Below, piece by piece: positions 34,326-46,029 of a DNA stretch of 64,000 nucleotides; the stretch's first letter is position 1; each line of letters starts with the position of its first letter. Under the pieces are notes generated by a model that ran no database searches, had not been told where the DNA came from, and saw only the letters and a list, made by a program, of their open reading frames with translations. This stretch comes from Patella vulgata. Its lineage: Eukaryota > Mollusca > Gastropoda > Patellidae. The translations under genes and the position numbers were made by a program. The stretch is from contig NC_065879.2 in assembly GCF_932274485.2 (NCBI RefSeq), positions 47,230,936 to 47,294,935 of the forward strand, read 5' to 3'.

Positions 34326-34960
34326 TTACAAAACAATGGCTTTTGAAGCTGGCGCGCAAATTGCCAACTTTGCGCCGATTACCCCACGATGTTTTTAGAG
34401 ATATTGTAGTGTGTCCGACGCAACTATATATTGTGGTCTTTGTAGTGAAATAATTTTCAAAATCACTGCATAATTAGCGTGTGTGCTTAGAAAATAAGAT
34501 TTTTAATTCTAGTCAGCAGTATCTCATAATCGGTGCTGACCACGTGACTGAATGTCAAAAATATTTGCTGTAGTGTAATAATAGTTTGACCGATCGTAGT
34601 TACTTTAGTAACGAAGTCTTAGAGACCCGTATGTAGGTTCACAAAGTATGTCATGTAAACCCCTCGACGGAAACTGCTTTATAACTCAAAAGCCCTTCTA
34701 CTACTTCCTCTTTTCTGGTAGTCAAATGCGGTGATACTTTTCTTTCCGTATCGATTTGCTCCGACTTGCTCGACCAGTAAACTGACGGTCACAAAATTCA
34801 TTAAAATGTAATCATTAAAATGACTAATACTAACGCACTGATCCATAGTGAATACCGAGTAAGATTAGGCGGATTATCATCGCGGTAATCCATTTTAGTC
34901 CGGACAAAGTTCACTTCGCGCGCACAGATTACTCATCGGAAATTAGACGGAGATTCGCGC

Positions 34961-36175
34961 ATGCGCGGGGGTAATCTATCCGAGGAGGGTAATCTGCGCT
35001 CAACAGCTTCGCTAGACAAAGCCAAATCAAGAGTTATGAAGGCCCTACCCAAAAGTCCAAGGAAAAGAGTATCGTTAGTTAAGATAATGGCATGCGAAAT
35101 TCTAGATCTTCAAGCTTGCCTACCAAGAACAAAGGACAGTGTGCCATCCGAATTGGAGCAGAAAGTAGTTGACTTTTATGAGAGCGACTCTGTCTCGAGG
35201 ATGATGCCGGGTAAAGCAGATTTTATATCACTGAAAGACCAACTTGGCAACAAATATCACAAACAGAAACGTCATTTAGTTACTACGCTAACTGAGACCT
35301 ACAAGTGCTTCTTAGAAGATAATCCTATGGCTACAAGTTTGATTGGCAAATCAAAGTTTTCGTCACTTCGACCTAGATGGGTGTTCTTATCATCCCAGAT
35401 GCCTCAAAATGTTTGCGGTTGTAAATATCACAACAACATCGTGCTTCTATTAGAATCACTTCATCGAAGATATCCAACTGTTGTCCCCTTGTATTCCAAG
35501 ACAGATTTTACAGCCCGATGTGTTTGTCATGTCAACAATGAGAAATGTATGTCTAACAACTGTAGTAATTGTTGCGACGGCAAGTTATTTGAGAAAAGAT
35601 TTAAAAATGCTGTTCCGGTCGACAAAAAGTTTTTTTGGTACCAGTGGGAAGATACTGATGGATTTGTTCAAAAGGTCAAGAAAGAAAACTCTTCGTACGA
35701 CGCGTTCGACGAATTAGTTCTGCAGCTCCCCAAGTTCTTCTGGCACTCGTACATCAAGGATAAACAAGTAGGATCCTATAAACACACCAAGTCCATATCA
35801 AATGGAGAAACCTCAGAGGAGTGTCTGCTCCAAATGGATTTCGCAGAAAACTGCACATGTATATGGCAAGACGAGATCCAGTCCGCCCATTGGAAGCAAA
35901 GTCAGGTTACAGTTTACACAGTGATGATCACTTACAGAAACGAGAAGCTGTCTTACGTCATTGCCAGCGATTACTTAAGTCATGACAAGAACGCCGTTGC
36001 TGCTTTCACTTCTATCATGTTCAATATCATTACTGATAACTTCCCGACCGTTAAAAAGATTTGCATATGGACAGACGGTCCTTCCAGTCAGTACAAAAAC
36101 AAATATATATTTACGTTACTTGCCAAACTTCAGGAACACCATGCTGTACAGCTGAATTGGAACAAGTCACGATAA
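34961..36175 (+). CDS. Transposase-like protein core (RNase H-like), copy A
   Basis: A 404-codon frame, the longest in the window. Shared protein sequence probably starts near 35007 (SLDKAKSRVMKALPKSPRKR), not at the first ATG. A Cys-rich segment around residues 150-210 (CGCKYHNN, CVCHVNNEKC, CSNCC) looks metal-binding. The C-terminal half has acidic positions spaced as in RNase H-fold nucleases: LLQMDFAENC (Asp near residue 293), ICIWTDGPSSQYKNK (Asp near 374) and, just beyond this frame, GPNDGIGGNVKR at about 36180-36215. These are the best candidates for a DDD catalytic triad. The protein is a member of a multicopy invertebrate family I recall but cannot name. The frame shifts near 36175, before the third acidic motif, so the copy is probably not functional. 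Confidence 0.6.
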   Translation: MRGGNLSEEGNLRSTASLDKAKSRVMKALPKSPRKRVSLVKIMACEILDLQACLPRTKDSVPSELEQKVVDFYESDSVSRMMPGKADFISLKDQLGNKYHKQKRHLVTTLTETYKCFLEDNPMATSLIGKSKFSSLRPRWVFLSSQMPQNVCGCKYHNNIVLLLESLHRRYPTVVPLYSKTDFTARCVCHVNNEKCMSNNCSNCCDGKLFEKRFKNAVPVDKKFFWYQWEDTDGFVQKVKKENSSYDAFDELVLQLPKFFWHSYIKDKQVGSYKHTKSISNGETSEECLLQMDFAENCTCIWQDEIQSAHWKQSQVTVYTVMITYRNEKLSYVIASDYLSHDKNAVAAFTSIMFNIITDNFPTVKKICIWTDGPSSQYKNKYIFTLLAKLQEHHAVQLNWNKSR

Positions 36176-36668
36176 AGGCCCGAATGACGGAATAGGTGGA
36201 AATGTTAAGCGTATCGTCCACAGACTGATAATGGCCAGAGCAACGGTGGTGTTCAGATAAATATCCTTACAGTGACTGGTGCTGATATTCTTCAAAGATG
36301 TCATGTACTTGAAGTTGATAGCCTGTGGACCGGGCTTCAAACATTTTCGGTGACGATTTCTACACACTATGTGAGACCACTTGAAAATGGATCAGTTGAA
36401 TTGAAGTTTTACACCAGTAATCCGGAATCTAGAAAAGTAAATGCTAAATACATCGGTGAAACACGCGGTGTTACAGACAAGGAAAATAGGAACCACTCAA
36501 AGGAACTGTAATAAATGTGGATGGGGTTATGGTGATAAGGGAGACCGAAAATTAGCAGAGGACTGGATCAGCTGTCAAGTCTGTAAATTGTGGTTTCATG
36601 AATCCTGTGGCGAAACATATGGAATACTGGGCGATGGTGACCAATTTACTTGCAGTTGTTGCTTATGA
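36176..36668 (+). pseudogene. 3' part of transposase-like gene with C-terminal PHD-like zinc finger
   Basis: Continuation of the gene in other frames. GPNDGIGGNVKRIVHR is at about 36180-36224, a middle part is at 36272-36440 (DSLWTGLQTFSVTIS), and a cysteine finger is at about 36500-36668. The finger reads CNKCGWGYGD, then EDWISCQVCKLWFHESCGE, then FTCSCCL and a stop: spacing C-x2-C..C-x2-C-x4-H-x2-C..C-x2-C, a C4HC3 PHD-type pattern with the usual aromatic residues before the His. AATAAA at 36668-36673 touches the stop codon and may be its poly(A) signal. At least two frame changes separate these parts. Confidence 0.55.
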
Positions 36669-37209
36669 ATAAAACTTCCGATATCGCTATAGAACTAGTT
36701 TAATTTTAGATTATTTTTCACATAACAGAAAATAAACTTTTCATTCGGGATTATAAAAAAAGAAGCGCAATTGTTAAAATCTATTTATTGAATGAAAGTA
36801 AACGTCGGTTAAAAACTGTTAATTTGTGTTGATAGTATCTCCCTGCTGATCAGTTATATTCAGCGTGAGGGAATTTCTGCACTGTAATTCCATCACAATG
36901 TGAAACGTAATTCCGTCACGCATGTTTTAGGCAACCACTCACACTTCATTGGGATGATTTGTTTATAAAAATTGTTTTTTTTTCTACTTTCAGAGCTAGA
37001 TATTTTTGAAATATTCTAAAATGCACGCCATGAAATCTTTCGATTCGCAGATTTAATAATAAACACATAGTTTCCATTTGGGTAATGTCAAAGTGGTTAA
37101 TTCCGTCACATAATTTATAGACCTTATTTCATAAAATGCATCTGATATAAAGAGTCCAAGAGGATTTTTAATTGTGTTGTGTAATTCCGTCACGGTGGAA
37201 TCCATGAAA

Positions 37210-37850
37210 TACAGATATTAAGTGATATTTTTCTTTTCTATTCTGGCATTGTTTGTTTATTGTATTAATTCATTTAGTCGCCGATGCATAATTTTGAGAC
37301 CGACTGCAGTGACTGCACTTATTTTGAGAGCGACTATTTTTCTCCCTGTGGGAAAAAATGTTCTTATACCAACATACTCACACCAGAATAAGAGTGAATA
37401 CTTTTTTTAAACATAAGTTGGCAAGGTTATTATATACTATAGTTTTGCGTGACGTGTGCAATTTAGGTGCACGGAATAAGTTTTCTTTCTATCCTGGTAT
37501 TGTTTGTTTACCTCATTAATTCATTAATCTGAGACCGACTGCAGTGACCACTTATTTTGACTATTTTCTTCTTCGGGGGAAACATTTCTTAGACCAACAT
37601 GGCAACATACGCACAACAGAATAAGTGTGAAAAACATTTTTGCAAACATGACAAGTTGACAAGTTTATTCTATACTATACTGTTTAGTGAGTAGCGTGAC
37701 CTATGTAATTTAGGTACACGGACTCACGCAAATACTTTGTTTGGGACTTTTCCTTTATTTTGGAATTGTTTGTTTACATCATTAATTCATTTAGTCGCCG
37801 ATGCATAATTTAGCGACCGACTGCACCTTTTTTGTGACTTACTATTTTTT
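37210..37850 (+). repeat. ~255-bp tandem repeat, right of transposase-like element
   Basis: Two and a half units (starting near 37224, 37484 and 37740), each with tggtattgtttgtttacctc-like, gaccgactgcagtgac, ttagaccaacat and tttaggtgcacgga-like phrases. Same family and orientation as 33000-33420. Confidence 0.65.
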
Positions 37851-40109
37851 CCCTTGAATTTACTCCCCTGCCTGAACCGTAAACTTAAGTTTTTGATTAG
37901 GCATGTCCAATGCCGGTATTTAAATAGTATTATTGAATCTTGTATTATGATAACGTTCTTACTGTGTTCGACGTTCGTCATAAATCGACTCCGGCCGGTT
38001 ACTATGTAGTAACGTTACAGCCTTCGTGGATATGCCCCCCCCCCCCATCAAAGTCTCTCCGTTATTTATCACTATCGCCTTGATATTAGGCCTGATATAG
38101 TCACATTCATTAGTGTGAAGTAACACTGTCTAAGTTTTGCTCACCTCTATTAGGTTGGGACCCCAACATGCTCAGTGCCCCCAACATAGTTAATCCGGCG
38201 CTGGGTAGAATGATGTTTTTTCCAAGATATGGGTTTTTTCGTTCAAATAAAGAGTTGAATGAGAAATAAACATAAAAATTTACATATTAGTTGATTTAAT
38301 AAATATTTAGATAAAGTTTCAAGAGTGTAGAATCTTCAAAAAAAAGCAGTTACAGTGTGCAAGGGGGTGGGCACTAAATTGTTGCCCTGGGTAAAACATA
38401 GGCTATTGAGGGTGTAGCTTAAAATAATATATCTATATTATATAATTTCACAATTGTAAAATATACATTTAAGCTTTTAATAAAGCTAACTCGTCTGTGC
38501 AAGGTACAAGTTACTGATATAGAATTAATTAAATATAAACTAAGAAATCGACAGAGTTGGCTTTCTAAAAGAAGTTTTACAGCTGGTCGGCAAAAGATTC
38601 CAGCTATTTTCGATAAGTTTAAGTTAAGAAGATTTACTTTATACAGCCAAATATATTTTGGTCGTCCTAATTTGCATTTAAACAAATATATATTTGTCAC
38701 TTTAATGTGTATATTATGCAGATATATGCGCGGCCATATTAATAAAAAAAAATGGCCGAATGTTGAAACAATTGTAGAGAATAATGAAGAGATCCAATAC
38801 ATATAACACATTTCATGTCTAATAAAAATGAAATGAATGATTGATGTATTAAAATGCCGTGTTATTATGAAGCTATATCAGATGCTTTACTAAGTATTGG
38901 AAATAATGGAGAACTTATGCGACCCTTCAACCCAGACTCAACCCATTGAAAATCAAAGCATTCGGCTTATTTATTAAAAAGAAGAATATTATGATTCTCG
39001 CATTAGATGAATCTTCTGCAAATTATAATGTTGCGAAGGTTAATCTATTTAAAATACGAAACCAACCCAATAACGGTTCAATTCCACCAATCTATGCGGC
39101 ATCCTACAAGACAGTCGCCATCTTTATTTGCCGTGAACCAAATTCATGGGTCAGTTTTTAATCCGACTGAATCCAAGTAGGCGCGGGGGGGGGGGGGGGG
39201 CGTATCTTGCGATGGTATTTCAATCCCGTTGTCTTAATCGAATCTAAAATCTGAGTACATACTAGGGTAGTTTTAGCCGTTAGAAATTTAACATCTCCCG
39301 AAAAATGCACTTCACGCATCGTTACTGTTAGGATTTAAATATATATTACGCAATGTCATAACTTCAGTTTAAATGAAATATAAGCAAAACAAAACTTTAT
39401 GGACATATTAATTATACACAATGTACATTAATTACAAAATGAAACAATCTTGTTTCATCAACTTTACTACTATTGTCCTAAATATAGGACACATTTTTAA
39501 TCTGCCGAATTTTAATTTTTACGCTGTGTCGCAGTTTTGTTGTGTATTGTTTTCCGACATGCACATATCTGATTTGTAAGTATTTCTCGGCAATCGATAT
39601 AGCCTAATGAACAATGTATTACAGCATGATTTCAATTGTGTAGTTCCATTTTCTATCATGAATCTAGACAAAGAGGTGTGGGTTGCAACGTGAATTCGGC
39701 ACGTTATTCTGGATTCGAATAACAAGACAGCAGGTTTTTGGCGATTGACGAGCACTGACTCGTCTCCTCGCTCAAAGGTGTAGGGGGCTAATGTTTGTTT
39801 GGAAAGCTAAGGCTATCTGCACGAAAATGTTCTTTGTCACCGGAATTTTCAGAATGAATTAGTCATTAACTAAAACGAGTTTTCCACAAGTTTGTGCTGT
39901 TTGTTTATTTTTAATTAATTATACATAACGTAAACCGCGGACGATTTCATTTTACAATTATACAATTATATTTCCCTGAAGTTTGTGCCCGAAAGAGGGA
40001 AATGCATTGCCCGAAAAATGGACGGTTCACCAAATCTGAACCTTGCTAGTCGGCCATCTCACATTCACTTATCCCTACGGACGGGGTAGCGAGGGAATAG
40101 TCTGTTGCA
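37851..40109. other. No gene; homopolymer tracts
   Basis: C-run at about 38034-38047 and G-run at about 39185-39200. No supported exon or RNA gene. Frames at 38419-38811 (-) and 38946-39161 (+) have no domain. Confidence 0.4.
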
Positions 40110-40500
40110 AGGTAGGCCGATCTGTTTTAATGCGAAATCCCTAATAACGTGTTGGCTTCGTCCTTGCCGAATCCTGAATAACACGCCAAACTTTAGGGGG
40201 TGCGGTAATGAAATTCCTGAAAAAAATCCCTCGCAATCTACGAAGCCGGGCTCCCGCGATCGCCAACGGCACGAAGCAAGAATCCGTCGTGTGAAAGAAT
40301 TAGACATCCATATAAATGCGTTTCCCGTCCGTTAGTAACAGCTACTATATACATTGATCTTATTTTATCTACTCGTCAATTCAAAGTTATTTCAATTCCC
40401 GAAAAATTAATTAAAAAGATAATGATCTATGCCAAAAATCTGTCACAGGTTGGTTCATTGGTTCAAACTATAAGTCATTGAATAACGGGCATTTTATTTT
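40110..40500 (+). repeat. Family M fragment (outer module)
   Basis: atctacgaagccgggctccc, then gacatccatataaatgcg, then gatcttattttatctact..tcaattcccgaaaa and cgggcattttattttccccc match modules at 28175-28390 (reversed) and 23076-23215. Solo copy outside the main mosaic. Confidence 0.5.
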
Positions 40501-40550
40501 CCCCCAAAAATATATTTTTTTTATTTTCATAATTTCTTTCTACATTTTAC

Positions 40551-40917
40551 AAACAAAATGGGGCATCAAAATTGTGGGGTATATATGTAAGCATCTATAA
40601 CATAATTCTGTTATTTTACAAATAAAAAGGGGCATCAAAAGTGTGGGGTATATATATGTATATAATATATATGCCCCATATTAATGATGCCCCACTGGAA
40701 CACTTCACAACGAGACCCCATATAAGGCCCAGTGTCTGTATATATATATATATATAATTATGTTATAGATGCTTATATATATACCCCACAATTTTGATGC
40801 CCCATTTTATTTGTAAAATAACAGAATTATGTTATAGATGCTTACCCCACAATTTTGATGCCCCATTTTGTTTGTAAAAAAACAGAATTATGTAATAGAT
40901 GCTTATGGGGCATATAA
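40551..40917. repeat. Inverted array of ~70-bp units
   Basis: Left arm (40551-40680): units of aaaatggggcatcaaaattg, tggggtatatat, gcatctataacataattctg. Right arm (40755-40917): the same units inverted (atgttatagatgcttatata, ccccacaattttgatgcccc). A (TA)n tract lies at 40739-40757. The transcript would fold into a long imperfect hairpin. Confidence 0.7.
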
Positions 40918-41484
40918 TTTCTATTACCCATTAAATGTTCGTCTGTAAGCATCCAGAAGCACTCACGGGCGGGTTCCGAGGTTAGGTATTCTTAAAGTAT
41001 ATCGACCCCGGGAGTCACCAGGTGCCCTCTAAATTCACTCCCGATGGCCGCAAGTGGGTGAAATTGCAAGTGGGTGAAATCGAGCTATGTTGTACGAAGA
41101 GACCACTTGGAATGAACGGAAGTGGATTTTGAGGATTTATCCTGATGCACAAGGACCAATAGCTGCAGGGCTATTTTCCCAGAGCTCCGACACAAAGTGG
41201 GTCCCATAGTTTAAAGCACCTACGTCGGTCCATTGGGGCTCCGGTGCCCCCAAAATCCCTTTTTTAATCATTTGTTCTAATTATTTTTTTAAATCATCCG
41301 GAGAACTAGTCCTCATGGCTACCTCCCCTAATTCGACCCTTGCGTATTGCGTGGTGCATTTGAAATGTTTCTCCAGTGACCGGAAGTGGGTCGAAATGAC
41401 CTACAGTGGTCATTTGACCTAGAACTCTGAGGGTCAAAACAAGGTCATCACACGACTCCCAGGGGTCGATTTAGTTTAAGAGGC

Positions 41485-41760
41485 TGCGACTTTATGATGT
41501 AGATATTACGTAGTAACCCTGTACATTTCAGGTTCATAGCTTCAACCAAAATGAAATGCAACCATATTCATTTGGGCAAAATGAGGTCTTTTTTTCGCCC
41601 AACTGAGGAGGGTTGGATTTCCTTATTGTTGCAGCTAGCAGCCTGGAATTTTAACACCACCTTCCTATAGATATCACGTAGTGACCCAGGTTCTTAGCTT
41701 CAGCCAAAATGAAATGCAAGCATTCTCAATTGAGCGAAAAACCATGCACTATGTGTAGAG
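41485..41760 (+). repeat. ~180-bp direct duplication
   Basis: gatattacgtagtaaccctg..ggttcatagcttcaaccaaaatgaaatgcaa (from about 41505) is repeated with changes as gatatcacgtagtgacccag..gttcttagcttcagccaaaatgaaatgcaa (from about 41672). The surrounding 40930-42580 holds no gene I can support. Confidence 0.5.
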
Positions 41761-42584
41761 AGGTTATCATTGAAAAGAATGTCATTTTAAGCTTGTCAAA
41801 GCTACAAATGTACAGTTCTAATTTAATCTACATGTAGCAAACTGAAATGGTTATTGTCTCCGAGGAATACATGTAGGACGATTCTCTGAAAATTGCACAT
41901 TCATGGCTCCAATATTTAAAAAAACAAGCAGGGGTGATACATGAGAATAGCCCGAAAAGGCATGGGATTGCCAAAGAATGCAGAACTGAACACCACTGCC
42001 TTTGTCACTTCGAATCATACTATCCACTTGAAATGTTTATATGTTCTCCAACAGACTCTGCAGAGGTACCTACCCCAATTCCAGCTTCCTGACATTAATA
42101 GAATTCAATACAGAGCATTACACACATGAAATTTGGTCAAATTTGCCATATTTAGACATGTATTGAATCCATATCTTCATTTTGTCTTAATCTAGTAATC
42201 TGAAATTTATACAGCCACCTTGTAATATATATATAGGATGAATTTCTAAAATATTCCAGCTTCCCAGCTCCCAAATTAAGCAAAAGGTCAGTGGTGGTAT
42301 GTCGTAAAGAAGTGATCAGTTAGGAATGTCATAGCTGCAAAATCTCCATTTGCACTCAGGCCAGCAAGCTCCAATTTTCACAGGTCTTTCATAATATATA
42401 CGGGGAGATTATATCAAATTTTAGTCTCCCGGCACCAAAATCGCACGATGGCACCTTTTTTATTTCAATTCGCCCTCACTAAAATAAAAGAGTGTTTAAT
42501 GCAAGTGTTAAAAGTTTTAATAAAAGGGTTGCATAAAAGTCACAGGTCAAATTAGCAGCCATAATGAACTTATCTCATTTGCTT

Positions 42585-43040
42585 GCGCGTAGGGGTCTTT
42601 TAGCAATGCAAGAAAACCGGGGGACCATTAAAAATACACAGGAAACTCTACTCATGTGCAGTCCTGGGTTCGAAAACCATGCCACTGTACTCAATTATAG
42701 ACTAAATAATCTAAAGCGCGCACTTTAAGACCACAAAACCACCTACATGGAAATCGAATAGATGGATTAAATACAGAACCAGATTCTTAGATCTGAATTA
42801 TTTTATTTAAAAATTAAAATACAAAACAAAATTGTTATAGTAAGTCATGACGGGCAACTCTACTTGACTGAATTACAGACTTTATGATCTAAAGAGCACA
42901 CCTAAAGACTACTCAACCACCAACAAGGAAACCAGTTAGATAGGTTAGAATCAGAACCAGGCTGTCAGATCTAAATCATTTCATTTAAAAATCAAAATAC
43001 AAAACAAAATTTTTACAGTAGGCCATTTCATAACAAATGT
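42585..43040 (-). repeat. Decayed SINE-2-containing tandem duplication
   Basis: gcttgcgcgtaggggtcttt, gggttcgaaaaccatgcca and taaagcgcgcac on the plus strand are the reverse complement of a diverged SINE-2. Its head region and the following caccta..ggaaatcga..aaatacaaaacaaaattgtt sequence are repeated about 175 bp on (42870-43030), where the SINE part is more decayed. Confidence 0.5.
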
Positions 43041-43305
43041 ATTTTCAAGAAATTTATTCTGATCATCGGACCAGGGTTTTCTTGATATCTTCTTAACAGG
43101 CTTTGCTAAAATAAAAAAAGAATTTTAGTTTTAAGACAGATAATAAACAGCATAATTTATAAAGAAAAGATACCAAAACCTTCCGTATCAGATTGGATGG
43201 TTAATATTTTCTCATATTATTATTTGTTTCACATTAATACATTACTATTCCCAATATGCCAAGAACTGAATAAATTTGCCAATAACACACAAATCTATGG
43301 ATGGA

Positions 43306-44430
43306 CAAGCCAACAGTGAGGCTGATGTCCCCCGCCGAAATCCCAAAATAAATAGATGACACATATTAATTAATCGCACATTTATTTTTTTCAAAAGTAT
43401 CGACCAATCAAACTACACACTAAGTTTCATCACTCTCTATCAGATAGAATCAAGATTATCTTGTCCCAAAGCATCGACCAATGAAATTGATTAGCTCTGC
43501 TTAGCTTTAGCTTGAAATGTTAATCATTGTAATCAGTCAAGAAATTCACCTAATGAACATCTACATAAGGTTTAAACATTCTACCTCAATTAAAAGTTTT
43601 TATGTTCCAAAGTCGACCAATTAAACTGCTTATCGCTCCTTGGCCTAGGCAGAAAATTCGCACAATCGAACTTAGTCAAGGTATTGATAAAACGAATCTA
43701 TATTCAGAGTTTCGTCGCTATCACTTCATTATAACCAAAGTTGTCGTGCCCCTGAAGCATCAATCAATCAGATTGCTTATCATCGAACTCCATTAAGGGA
43801 TTCACTTAATGAATGCCTACACCAAGTTTGAACATTCTACCTCAATTAGAAGGAGAGTTATTGTGTTCCAAAGTCTCGACCAATCAAATTGCTTATCGCT
43901 CTGCTTACCCATAGCAGAAAAATGTCATTATCGAACTTAGTCAAGGTATTGATGTAATAAAGCTATACACCAAGTTTCATCACTCCCACTTAATTAGAAC
44001 TAAAGTTATGGTGTCCCAAATCATCAACCAATCAAATTGCTTATCTCTACTTACCCTAAGCAGAAAATGCTCAGCTTCGAACTTCATGAAGGCATTGACC
44101 CAATTAACACCTACACCAAGTTTGAACATTCTAGCTCAATAAGAAGGAGAGTTATTGTGTTCCAAAATCTTGGCCAATCAAATTTTGCTTATCGCTCATC
44201 TTACCCTGAGCAGAAAATGCTCATTATCGACCTTAGTCAAGGTATTGATGTAATGAAACTATACACTAAGTTTCATCACTCTCACTTAATTAGAACTAAA
44301 GTTATCGTGTCCCAAAGCATCAACCAATCAAATTGCTTATCTCCGCTTATCCTAAGCGGAACATGACCTAATAAACACCTACACCAAGTTTGATAATTCT
44401 AGCTCAATTAGAAAGAGAGTTATTGTGTAC
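43306..44430 (+). repeat. ~145-bp tandem repeat array (family T145), array 2
   Basis: Entry sequence gccaacagtgaggctgatgtc..cacatttatttttttcaaaagtatcga is shared with 16710-16805. Units are marked at about 43513, 43650, 43785, 43915, 44060 and 44211. It lacks the (GGAC)n tail of array 1. Frames at 43602-43796 and 44037-44366 are shadows. Confidence 0.7.
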
Positions 44431-44856
44431 CAAAATTATGCAGTGATCCATTTTCAAGCGCTATCAAGGCTTGAATACCGGTATGTATTGCCCCAGTGTG
44501 GCCCATGTGAACTGCAACCAGTTTAAATTCCAAGTCATTTCAAGGAGCTGTAAAAGTTAAATGAAGAGGAATAAATAAAAAAAAATGAGCAAATTGTTAA
44601 AGAAAAGACATGAAACAATGTTGATGTCCTACTTTTTGGCACGCTACTCCAATGTCCTGCTTCACCCAACAAATCTTTAAAAATAACATAAAAAAATGTA
44701 GTTAAGACTAAGAGGTTAGGGTATCCTATAATATAATCTGCAGTGGATCAACCCAGAAGTAACTTTCACTGCCATAGCAGTCATTTTGGGCAAGTTGGAC
44801 TACTCAAGCATGGATTTTTTTCAGCCCTACTTAAATTTGCACGAGTAAATGAAATA

Positions 44857-45030
44857 AATTGAAATGAAATAGAGTTGTCTTATCATTCTGCTTCGTCTGT
44901 ACTAATGACGACGGACAAGGGGAAACGTTGCAGGAAAATCTTGGGCATTTACTAAGGCTTCACAAGGATCGAACCCTGAGGCTTTAGGTTAGCGAGCCAG
45001 TGTCGTACTCACATAGCCACAACGGCTCCT
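44857..45030 (-). mobile_element. SINE-1, internally deleted
   Basis: Tail (gaaataaattgaaatgaaat), 3' phrases (ctgtactaatgacgacggac), a large internal deletion, then B box (ggatcgaaccctgag, reverse complement ctcagggttcgatcc) and A box (ctatgtgagtacgacactgg on the minus strand). Confidence 0.65.
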
Positions 45031-46029
45031 ATGAATTAATAAAAAAAATAATTCATGCTTTGTCTCAACTTGTGTATACTTATACAGGTGATACTTTTAA
45101 ATGAGATCTTAATTGGAGGTCAATAAATCCACAATAAGTACTAGATATTTAATAAAATTTATATTTAAAGTGCTAATTATTTTTTAACTATGATCAGATT
45201 CAAATTCAGAAGCTGGTCAAAATTCTATTAGCAGAGAAGTGAAATAAATAATAGGCCTATGAGTATGGGCTAAAGCCTATAGCCTAAAAAACAATGGAAA
45301 TTTCATTTACCTTATTTAGTTATCAAAATATACAATTAATCAGGACCATATGTAGTAGAATTTCACGGATATTGTTGGGGTTTTTTTAGTGTAGGCTTAT
45401 GATGTATATGGATCCATGCACAATGGTTTGTTAAGCAAAGAAATACAAGCCAGAAAATTTATTTTGACATGCCAAGCTTGAAAAAATGGCTACCGATAAA
45501 AACTTATCTGTGCCCCGTAATAATCGACTACTTTCGTTTCTTCAATCGACTTGGCCACGACGATACGTTAATTAGCCTATGGATAAACTACCTTTTTATT
45601 AACAAATCTTAAACTTACCTTCACAAAAAAAAAAAAAAACAACAGAAATGTAGTACGAATACGATGCATTTTTTCGTTTCTTTGCTTATTTTCTTTGTAC
45701 CGGAACTAATCTCCAACACACTAGACTAAAAGTAGTCTCGAACATGCTAGAGTCTTTCGCAGTCTCGAACAATTTTTGTGGGGCATATATACTTTCAGCC
45801 AATCAGCTTCACCCGAATAGTAGACTCGAATGTCAATCAACATCCACGATTCTGACAGATCGTCAGAAATGCGGTATGTGGTCTAAGGGGAGACAACTAT
45901 TGGAAATATGCACCAATTGTTAAAAAACAACATATTTGGGCTGTAGATTCAAAATAAATATATTTCAAATGCTAGAATAAAAAACCTGAATTCTTAGTGA
46001 AGTACGATGGGTTTTAACTAACTTTAATT
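45031..46029. other. No feature recognised
   Basis: AT-rich DNA with an A-run at 45627-45640. A cluster of ctcgaac / gactcgaatg phrases at 45730-45830 has no interpretation I can support. Confidence 0.35.

Larger units (their letters stand above)
33440..37200 (+). mobile_element. Transposase-like element, copy A
   Basis: Region shared in part with the minus-strand copy B (19160-20119). Several scattered copies of taattccgtcacg (near 33735, 33895, 33945, 36900-36920, 37080, 37175) mark both ends of the unit. It encodes a basic N-terminal exon, a large RNase H-like core and a C-terminal zinc finger. Terminal inverted repeats and target duplications were not found, so the edges are approximate. 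Treated as a cut-and-paste-type DNA element by inference; a domesticated or host gene family is possible. The later frame is broken by shifts, so this copy is probably dead. Confidence 0.55.

Noticed and set aside
38419-38811. 130-codon minus-strand frame
   Set aside because: No motif, no splice partner; Ile/Leu/Tyr-rich as expected by chance.
40739-40757. (TA)n as a TATA promoter
   Set aside because: Simple repeat at the centre of an inverted array; no gene follows.
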